Source of the DNA: DATKSS01 sp035468355
GTDB lineage: Bacteria > Chloroflexota > Dormibacteria > Dormibacterales > Dormibacteraceae
Reading direction: 5' to 3'
NCBI GenBank assembly: GCA_035468355.1
Contig: DATITA010000049.1
Location: forward strand, 1 to 12,087
Length of the DNA: 12,087 bases
The translations under genes and the position numbers were made by a program. Under the pieces are notes generated by a model. It saw nothing but the letters and a program-made list of their open reading frames with translations. It made no database searches and was not told the origin of the DNA. This document shows, one piece after another, positions 7,319-12,087 of the stretch (position 1 is its first letter; each line of letters begins with the position of its first letter).

Positions 7319-7408
7319 GTCACCTCCCCGGGCGCGGGGAAGGTGGCCAACACATCCGGACAGGCGGAGAGGGTGGTCAACACCTCCCCGCGGGCGGGGA
7401 GGGTGGCC
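7319..7408. repeat. three 30-bp tandem copies of a GC-rich palindromic repeat
   Basis: Units at 7319-7348, 7349-7378 and 7379-7408 are each exactly 30 bp. By hand count, unit 1 and unit 3 match at 25 of 30 bases, and unit 2 and unit 3 at 23 of 30. Unit 3 contains a near-perfect hairpin, CTCCCCGC-GG-GCGGGGAG (7383-7400), and unit 1 a similar one with a bulge. Sequence to about 7440 (GGCCGGGTGGGGAGAAC) looks like a trailing part, because a related stretch follows the second copy at 9512. The array fills most of the space between two divergent genes. It may be a dispersed intergenic palindromic element or a regulatory or termination structure. Confidence 0.75.
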
Positions 7409-7450
7409 CGGCTCGCAGGGCCCGGCCGGGTGGGGAGAACCGCCCTCCAT

Positions 7451-7456
7451 TAGCCT
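7451..7456 (+). promoter_or_regulatory. possible -10 hexamer for the PHP phosphoesterase gene
   Basis: TAGCCT ends 8 nt before GTG 7465. If it is used, the earlier TTG at 7456 cannot be the start, because it overlaps the hexamer. No Shine-Dalgarno lies before the GTG. Confidence 0.4.
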
Positions 7457-7464
7457 TGACATTC

Positions 7465-8268
7465 GTGTCCTTGCCGCCCGACCTGCACGTGCACACGGAG
7501 TGGTCCTATGACGGCCCCAACGGCGACATGGCCCGAAGCTGTGAACGCGCGATCGAGATCGGGCTCCCCGCCATCGCGTTCACCGACCACGCCGACTTCG
7601 TGGTGGTCCAGGAAGGCCAGCACTGCGTCGACATCGCCGGCTACCTCGATGCGATCGAGCGCTGCCGTTCGCAGTTCAAGGGCCTGCGCATCCTGAGCGG
7701 AGTGGAGCTAGGCGAGCCGCACTGGTTCCCCCAGGAGACGGCTGACATCCTCGCCGCCGGTCCGCTCGACCGGGTCCTCGGCTCGATCCATTGCGTCCGC
7801 CTGGCTTCGGGCATCGTCGACGCGAGCCAGTTCCGCTCCCGGCCGCCGGAGGACCTCCCGGCCGCGGTGCGGGAGTACTTCCGCGAGACGCTTGCCATGA
7901 TCGAGAGCCCGCAGCCTTTCGAAGCCCTGACCCACATCGACTACCCCAAGCGCTACTGGCCGGAGGGCGCGCCGCCCTATCGCGAGGAGGACTATGAGGA
8001 CGAGATCCGCGCCATCCTCTTCGCGGCCAAAAGGCGTGGCCTGGTACTCGAGGCCAACACCACGCGAGGAGATGGGGGAGAGGCGAGGTTTTGCCCGGGG
8101 CTGAAGGTGCTGCGCTGGTGGCACGAGGTGGGCGGCGAGGCGGTCTCGTTCGGCAGCGACGCCCACGACCCCGACCGCGTCGCCGGCGGTTTCGAGATCG
8201 CGATGCGCATCGTCGAGGAGGCGGGGTTCAAGCCTGCGGCGGACCCGATGGCGCTGTGGCGCCGCTGA
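7465..8268 (+). CDS. PHP-domain phosphoesterase, histidinol-phosphatase (HisJ/HisK) type
   Basis: Metal-dependent phosphoesterase of the polymerase and histidinol phosphatase (PHP) fold, 267 residues. The metal-binding motifs appear in order: HVH (H8, H10) near the start, D16, FTDH (D41, H42), GVELGEP (E81), LGSIH (H109), LTHIDYPKRYW (H157), and FGSDAH (D232, H234). This set and spacing match the HisJ/HisK-type enzymes, which dephosphorylate L-histidinol phosphate in histidine synthesis. No other his gene is visible, so a different phosphate ester is possible. The frame is open from TTG 7456, but GTG 7465 is preferred: TAGCCT at 7451-7456 ends 8 nt before it, as in other leaderless-looking genes here, and family sequences begin just before HVH. 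TTG 7471 is another option. The 3' end overlaps the next gene by 13 bp, so they are probably co-transcribed. Confidence 0.9.
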   Translation: MSLPPDLHVHTEWSYDGPNGDMARSCERAIEIGLPAIAFTDHADFVVVQEGQHCVDIAGYLDAIERCRSQFKGLRILSGVELGEPHWFPQETADILAAGPLDRVLGSIHCVRLASGIVDASQFRSRPPEDLPAAVREYFRETLAMIESPQPFEALTHIDYPKRYWPEGAPPYREEDYEDEIRAILFAAKRRGLVLEANTTRGDGGEARFCPGLKVLRWWHEVGGEAVSFGSDAHDPDRVAGGFEIAMRIVEEAGFKPAADPMALWRR

Positions 8269-9509
8269 TCCTCAGGCCGACGTCGCCTGCCCACGGCGGG
8301 GCCTCCGTCGCCCGCGACGATGGGAAGGTGTGGCTCGTGAGCTACGCGCTTCCAGGCGAGGTCGTGGAGGCCGAGCCGCGAGGGCGCCAGGGTGGCGTGG
8401 CGGTGGCGGCGGCCACGCGAGTGATCGAGGCCTCGCCCCATCGCGTCGAGGCGCCCTGCCCGTACTTCGGCGCCTGCGGCGGCTGCCAGCTGCAGCACGC
8501 CTCGTACCGCCACCAGCTCGAGCTCAAGCGCCAGGTCGTCGAGGAGGCATGGGCGCGCGCCGGTCTGCGTCTACCCCCGGACGCCCCGGTGCTGGGGATG
8601 GAGGACCCGTGGCGCTACCGCATCAGGGGCGAGTTCGAAGCCATGGGCGACCCGCGCGGCTGGCGCTTCGGCTTCCACCGCCAGCGCTCGCACTCGGTGC
8701 TTCCCGTCGACAGCTGCCTCATCCACGACCTTCGCATCGAGCAGGCGCTGCCCGCATTCGGGCAGGCCGCGACGGAGCTAGACCTGAAAGGCCTGCAGAA
8801 CCTGTTGCTCACGATCGAGCCGGCCGGACGCGGTCTGCTGTGGCGCCTTCGGTTCCACGGCCGAGAGCCGTCGTGGCCACGCGACCAGCTCGCGCGCCGC
8901 GTTGCCGAGCTGCTGCCCGACCAGGTCTTGCTCGACGAAGCCATGAGCCTGGAGTTCTGGGATCTCACTTTCCGCGCCCGCAGCGACAGCTTCGTGCAGA
9001 CCAACTACCGGCAGATGCTCGTGCTGTACCGAACCGCGCTCGACATGCTTGGCGCCCGGCCGGACGAGCGCATCCTCGACCTTTATGCCGGGATCGGGAC
9101 CCTTTCAGTGGCGGTCGCGCGCGATTCGGCCGCTGTGACCGCGATCGAGGAGAACCCCCATGCAGTGCAGCTCGGCCGGCTCAACGCCAAGATCAACTCA
9201 GCGCGCGTCGAGTACCTGCCGGGGAAGGTCGAGACGGTGCTGCGGCAGGTGAAGCTGGGGCAGCACCAGGCCGTGATCCTCGACCCCCCGCGCGCCGGGT
9301 GCGAGCCGGCCGCCATCGCGGAGCTGATCCGGCTGGGGCCCGAGCGGCTGGTCTACGTGTCCTGCGAGCCCTCGACACACGCCCGGGACCTGGTCAGCCT
9401 GGTGCGGGGCGGATACCGGGTGCGTCGCGCGGCCATCGTCGACATGTTCCCGCAGACCTACCACATCGAGAGCGTGGCGCTGCTGGAACGAGGCACGTCC
9501 GCCGGCTGA
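8256..9509 (+). CDS. iron-sulfur RNA (uracil-5-)-methyltransferase, RumA/RlmD/TrmA family
   Basis: SAM-dependent enzyme that makes 5-methyluridine in rRNA (RlmC/RlmD/RlmCD) or tRNA (TrmA). The target cannot be decided by eye. From GTG 8256 the protein has 417 residues. A TRAM domain is at about 5-40 (AHGGASVARDDGK, ALPGEVVEAE). Four cysteines for a [4Fe-4S] cluster are C68, C74, C77 (CPYFGACGGC) and C154 (VDSCLIHD), the RlmD-like pattern. The methyltransferase domain has FVQTN (246-250), the SAM-binding LDLYAGIGTLS (274-284), ILDPPRAG (341-348), catalytic nucleophile C370 in YVSCEPSTHARDL, and E405 in HIESV. The frame is open further upstream to 8091, but that part lies inside the PHP gene and reads as low-complexity arginine-rich sequence, so GTG 8256 just before the TRAM domain is chosen. 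No Shine-Dalgarno is seen; coupling through the 13-bp overlap is likely. Confidence 0.95.
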   Translation: MAPLILRPTSPAHGGASVARDDGKVWLVSYALPGEVVEAEPRGRQGGVAVAAATRVIEASPHRVEAPCPYFGACGGCQLQHASYRHQLELKRQVVEEAWARAGLRLPPDAPVLGMEDPWRYRIRGEFEAMGDPRGWRFGFHRQRSHSVLPVDSCLIHDLRIEQALPAFGQAATELDLKGLQNLLLTIEPAGRGLLWRLRFHGREPSWPRDQLARRVAELLPDQVLLDEAMSLEFWDLTFRARSDSFVQTNYRQMLVLYRTALDMLGARPDERILDLYAGIGTLSVAVARDSAAVTAIEENPHAVQLGRLNAKINSARVEYLPGKVETVLRQVKLGQHQAVILDPPRAGCEPAAIAELIRLGPERLVYVSCEPSTHARDLVSLVRGGYRVRRAAIVDMFPQTYHIESVALLERGTSAG

Positions 9510-9511
9510 CC

Positions 9512-9560
9512 CACTTACCCGCCGTGCGGGGAAGGCCGGCGCAGCCGGGGATGGGGAGAC
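9512..9560. repeat. further copy of the palindromic repeat with trailing hairpin
   Basis: Just after the RNA methyltransferase stop, 9512-9540 aligns with the 7319-7348 unit with one gap (shared CAC, CCCG and GCGGGGAAGG). It folds as CCCGC-CGT-GCGGG (9518-9530). A second hairpin, CCGGC-GCA-GCCGG (9536-9548), follows, and then ATGGGGAGAC, which parallels the GTGGGGAGAAC after the 7379 unit. It may help end the upstream transcript, but there is no T-run. Confidence 0.6.
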
Positions 9561-9754
9561 GCAATGGGGATGGCTAGGGGCGGTCGAGCCGCTGGGCGAA
9601 CTTGACAACCTCGAGCCGGAGCCGTCCTGGGCCCATCGATCTGACAACGACGGAAAGGATTGGCCTCAGGATCTGCATATCGGGCCAAACGGAACGTGAG
9701 CTGGAACGGTTACGCCCGGAGTCAACCCGGGGAGCTTAAAGGAACCGACCCCGA
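9561..9754. other. intergenic region with no supported gene
   Basis: Between the palindromic repeat and the aminotransferase stop. A frame open to TGA 9697-9699 (about 50 codons, ending in DLHIGPNGT) lacks a plausible start. A weak 5-bp stem, CCCGG-N7-CCGGG (9715-9731), lies about 24 nt past the aminotransferase stop and could be part of its 3' end; no T-run follows on either strand. The region is visibly less GC-rich than the genes on both sides. Confidence 0.5.
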
Positions 9755-10924
9755 TCAGGACCTCTTGTGGACAAACTCGGCGAGGCGCCGGACGCCCTCG
9801 CGCAGATCATCGTCCGAGCTGGCGAGGCTGATCCTGACCGCATCCCGCGCCACCTGGCCGAAGGCCGACCCGGGAGCGATCGAGACGCCCTTCTCCTTCA
9901 GGAGGCTGAACGCGAACTCGCGAGCCTGCAGGCCGCTAGGCGCGATGTCGGCCATGCAGTAGAAGGCGCCCGCAGGCTCGGCGATGAAGAGCTCGGCCTC
10001 CCGGAGGATGTCAACCACGAGATCACGCCGCCGCCGATAGGCCCCGACCATCTCGGCGACGCAATCCTGTGGACCTCGCAGTGCGGCCTCGGCTGCCACC
10101 TGGCTGATGGTCGAGACGCAGGAGGAGCTCGATTCGAGCACCTTGGTGGCGGTGTCGATCAGCTCTTCGGAGCCGGTCACATAGCCGATGCGCCACCCCG
10201 TCATTGAGTAGGTCTTGGAGAAGGTGAACACGCTGACGATGCGTGGGTCGTCAGGCGCCAGGTGGCCGGGGCTGGTCCACGACCCGTCGAACACAATCTG
10301 GTCGTAGCACTCGTCGCTCAGCAGCCAGAGGTTGCGGCGCTGGGCGATCTCGATCAGCTCGGCCATCGTCTCGCGCGGGTACACGGCACCGGTAGGGTTG
10401 TTGGGGCTGTTGACCAGGAGCACCTTGGTGCGCGGACTGATCAGCGCCTCAAGGGCGTCCAGGTCGGGCTGGAAACCCGAAGCTGGAGGGCACGGATAGA
10501 ACACGGCGCGCGCGCTCGTCCAGGCCATCATCATCCCGTAGTTCGGCCAACCCGGATCGGGCAGCAGGACTTCATCGCCGGGCTCTACCACAGCTGCCAG
10601 CACCGCGGCGATCGCGCCGACGCCGCCGGGCCCGATCGCCACCCGCTCGGTCGACGACGCGATGCCGTTCACGCGGTCGAGCTTGGCGACGATCTGCTCG
10701 CGCAGCGACAGGATGCCCTGGGTGTGCGTGTAAAAGGTCTTGTGCTCGTCGATGGCTCGCTTGCCTGCTTCGCTGATGTGGGCGGGCGTCGGGAAGTTCG
10801 GCTGGCCGACGTCGAGGCGGATCGCGCCGGGAGTGAGCAGCGCTTGGTTCGAGATCTCGCGGATCCCCGAATGGGCGCCTTCGGCCGGCCCATGGGCGAG
10901 GGAGGGCTGGGCGGTTCGGGCCAT
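9755..10924 (-). CDS. class I PLP-dependent aminotransferase, aspartate aminotransferase-like
   Basis: Cytosolic aminotransferase of fold type I, 389 residues from ATG 10924. The PLP-site residues are all visible: NSPNNPTG (172-179) with the ring-contacting Asn, SDECYDQI (D204 for the pyridine nitrogen, Y207), SKTYSMTGWRIGY with Schiff-base lysine K237, and the C-terminal VRISLASS with the carboxylate-binding arginine R364. The N-terminal LDVGQPNFPTP and YTHTQGILSLREQI are typical of subgroup I-gamma aspartate/prephenate-type enzymes; exact substrates cannot be read from sequence. The frame is open to 10975, but ATG 10924 is preferred because TAGGAT (10938 to 10933 on this strand) ends 8 nt upstream, GAGGT sits just before it, and the extra 17 residues are not conserved-looking. 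It is divergent from dnaE across 65 bp. C-terminal stop at 9757-9755; no clear terminator beyond. Confidence 0.93.
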   Translation of the reverse strand: MARTAQPSLAHGPAEGAHSGIREISNQALLTPGAIRLDVGQPNFPTPAHISEAGKRAIDEHKTFYTHTQGILSLREQIVAKLDRVNGIASSTERVAIGPGGVGAIAAVLAAVVEPGDEVLLPDPGWPNYGMMMAWTSARAVFYPCPPASGFQPDLDALEALISPRTKVLLVNSPNNPTGAVYPRETMAELIEIAQRRNLWLLSDECYDQIVFDGSWTSPGHLAPDDPRIVSVFTFSKTYSMTGWRIGYVTGSEELIDTATKVLESSSSCVSTISQVAAEAALRGPQDCVAEMVGAYRRRRDLVVDILREAELFIAEPAGAFYCMADIAPSGLQAREFAFSLLKEKGVSIAPGSAFGQVARDAVRISLASSDDDLREGVRRLAEFVHKRS

Positions 10925-10932
10925 GACCTCAA

Positions 10933-10938
10933 ATCCTA
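10933..10938 (-). promoter_or_regulatory. possible -10 hexamer for the aminotransferase gene
   Basis: TAGGAT on the minus strand, 8 nt before ATG 10924. The spacer contains GAGGT, only about 1 nt from the start, which is too close for a usual Shine-Dalgarno; leaderless translation is the simpler reading. Confidence 0.45.
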
Positions 10939-10949
10939 GACGCAGGGTC

Positions 10950-10960
10950 GATAGACTATC
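10950..10960. promoter_or_regulatory. short inverted repeat in the dnaE/aminotransferase divergent region
   Basis: GATAG-A-CTATC is a perfect 5+5 inverted repeat around one base, in the 65-bp divergent spacer. It contains TAGACT (10952-10957), a possible -10 for dnaE, and TAGTCT on the other strand. It could be an operator, or simply a promoter core whose symmetry is chance. No second copy is seen in the spacer. Confidence 0.25.
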
Positions 10961-10989
10961 CGCGGGGTCCGCCACACCCAGCCAATACG

Positions 10990-12087
10990 ATGCCGCACGC
11001 CCCCAAGACCTTCGTCCACCTCCACAACCACACCGAGTACTCGCTGCTCGATGGGGCCAGCCGCATACCTGCCATGGTCGCGCGCGCGGCCGAGCTCGAG
11101 ATGCCGGCGCTGGCTCTCACCGACCACGGCGTGATGTACGGCGCGATCCACTTTTACAAGGCGTGCAAGGAAGCGGGGATCAAGCCGATCATCGGCTGCG
11201 AGGTGTACGTCGCACCGCGCTCGCGGCTGCTCCGCGAAGGCCGCGTGGACCGCGACCCCAACCACCTCACGCTCCTCGCCGCGGATCACGAGGGCTACGT
11301 GAACCTGATGAAGCTCTGCACGGTCGGCCAGATGGAGGGCATGTACTACAAGCCCCGTATCGACAAGGAGATCCTGGCGGAGCACTCCAGGGGGCTGATC
11401 GCGCTCTCCGGCTGCCTGCAGGGTGAGGCCGCGAGCCGAATCACGGACGGGGACGTCGAGGGCGCGCGCGAATCGGTCGCCACCTATCGCGACATCTTCG
11501 GCGCGGACCGCTTCCTGCTCGAGGTGCAGCGTCATGGCATCGACAAGCAGGTCGACGTGAACCTTGCGTTGGCGAAGTTCGGAACGGAGTTCGGTCTGCG
11601 GCTGTGCGCGACCAACGACCTGCACTACGTGCACCGGCACGACTCCGAGGCGCACGACGTGCTGCTGTGCCTTCAGACGGGGGCGCGCTTCAACGATCCC
11701 GGCCGGTGGCGCTTCTCGACGCAGGAGAACTACCTGAAAACGCCCGAGGAGATGATGGCCACGTTCGCCGACCTCCCCGACGCGCTCGCCAGCACGGTGG
11801 ACGTGGCCGACATGGTGGATCTGAAGATCAAGCTCGGGGAGACGCTGCTGCCGCCTTTCGACGTACCGGAAGGCATGACCCCGGACAACTACCTGGGCAA
11901 GATCGTCGAGGACGGCATGAAGTGGCGTTACGGAACGCCTGATGCGCCGGTCAGGGAGCGGGCCGCCAGCGAGCTCGACGTGATCCGGCAAACCGGCTAC
12001 GCGTCCTTTTGCCTCATCGTGTGGGACTTCTACAACTTCGCGCGCAAGAGCGGAATCGCGGTCGGGCCGGGGCGAGGCAGCGCGGCC
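10990..12087 (+). CDS. dnaE: DNA polymerase III subunit alpha, N-terminal part (3' truncated by window edge)
   Basis: Catalytic subunit of the replicative polymerase. 366 residues are visible of a family length usually above 1,100. The N-terminal PHP domain spans about residues 5-280 and keeps all nine metal ligands expected by comparison with Mycobacterium DnaE1: H12 and H14 (HLHNH), D21, H46 (TDHG), E71 (GCEVYV), H92, C142 (SGCLQGE), D210 and H212 (ATNDLHY). In E. coli several are lost. The palm begins near 325 with TGYASFCLIVWDF and the window ends in GPGRGSAA, the phosphate-gripping motif, before the catalytic aspartates. The start is ATG 10990; no in-frame alternative lies upstream in the intergenic region, and no Shine-Dalgarno is visible. 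A possible -10 hexamer (TAGACT, 10952-10957) would give a leader of roughly 25 nt. No intein is seen in the visible part. Confidence 0.98.
   Translation, partial: MPHAPKTFVHLHNHTEYSLLDGASRIPAMVARAAELEMPALALTDHGVMYGAIHFYKACKEAGIKPIIGCEVYVAPRSRLLREGRVDRDPNHLTLLAADHEGYVNLMKLCTVGQMEGMYYKPRIDKEILAEHSRGLIALSGCLQGEAASRITDGDVEGARESVATYRDIFGADRFLLEVQRHGIDKQVDVNLALAKFGTEFGLRLCATNDLHYVHRHDSEAHDVLLCLQTGARFNDPGRWRFSTQENYLKTPEEMMATFADLPDALASTVDVADMVDLKIKLGETLLPPFDVPEGMTPDNYLGKIVEDGMKWRYGTPDAPVRERAASELDVIRQTGYASFCLIVWDFYNFARKSGIAVGPGRGSAA

Noticed and set aside
7319..7408. Possible CRISPR array because of the regular 30-bp period
   Set aside because: The whole 30-bp unit repeats with no unique spacers, there are only three copies, and no cas gene is present.
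6173..7462. 429-codon minus-strand frame opposite gatB and through the 7319-7408 repeats
   Set aside because: The product is G/R/P-rich with no domain, and it conflicts with the better membrane protein frame at 6976-7299.
8091..8255. N-terminal extension of the RNA methyltransferase to 8091
   Set aside because: This part overlaps the PHP gene, including its conserved GSDAH motif, and reads as low-complexity arginine-rich sequence; the TRAM domain begins only after 8256.
9518..9530. Rho-independent terminator after the methyltransferase
   Set aside because: A short GC hairpin is present but no T-run follows, and it is better explained as part of the palindromic repeat.
8330..9577. Second long plus-strand frame inside the RNA methyltransferase
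   Set aside because: It is an arginine/alanine-rich shadow of a gene whose own frame has every catalytic motif.
9660..9962. 100-codon plus-strand frame at the 3' end of the aminotransferase
   Set aside because: Most of it is antisense to conserved aminotransferase sequence, and it has no recognisable domain or ribosome binding site.
1..12087. Mobile element, prophage, tRNA or rRNA gene
   Set aside because: No transposase, integrase, terminal inverted repeats, tRNA cloverleaf or rRNA sequence could be recognised on either strand.

Overview
The window is a GC-rich stretch of bacterial chromosome packed with housekeeping genes. I see no transposase, integrase, phage, CRISPR, tRNA or rRNA gene. 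The phylum cannot be fixed from sequence alone. The GC content, the frequent GTG and TTG starts, the apparent leaderless promoters, GatCAB and a DnaE with an intact PHP metal site would all fit a high-GC lineage such as Actinomycetota, Chloroflexota or Dormibacterota. This placement is inference.

Layout, left part (1-6979, + strand): the 3' half of a PcrA/UvrD helicase overlaps ligA (NAD+-dependent DNA ligase) by 4 bp. ligA overlaps by 4 bp a small zinc-ribbon membrane protein, which is followed by a second small membrane protein that looks like its diverged duplicate. Then come gatC, gatA and gatB, overlapping each other by 4 and 8 bp. They encode the amidotransferase that converts Glu-tRNA(Gln) and/or Asp-tRNA(Asn). 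The order pcrA-ligA-(membrane gene)-gatCAB resembles the well-known Bacillus/Staphylococcus order.

Middle (6976-9509): a 107-residue membrane protein on the minus strand converges on gatB, and the two stop codons are interlocked. A divergent intergenic region (7300-7464) holds three 30-bp tandem copies of a palindromic GC-rich repeat. Next are a PHP-family phosphoesterase of the histidinol-phosphatase type and, overlapping it by 13 bp, an iron-sulfur RNA (uracil-5-)-methyltransferase of the RumA/RlmD family.

Right part (9510-12087): a 245-bp intergenic region carries another copy of the palindromic repeat. A class I PLP aminotransferase lies on the minus strand. It is divergent from dnaE, the replicative DNA polymerase III alpha subunit, which runs off the window just after its GPGRGSAA motif.

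The most interesting non-coding pattern is a TAnnnT hexamer placed 7 or 8 nt before the start codon of five genes that lack tight upstream coupling (3454, 3824, 7299 minus, 7465, 10924 minus). This is the layout expected for leaderless transcription. In two cases the hexamer begins with the stop codon of the preceding gene. I found no obviously new defence or metabolic system. The least characterised items are the two small membrane proteins between ligA and gatC, the membrane protein facing gatB, and the palindromic repeat family.
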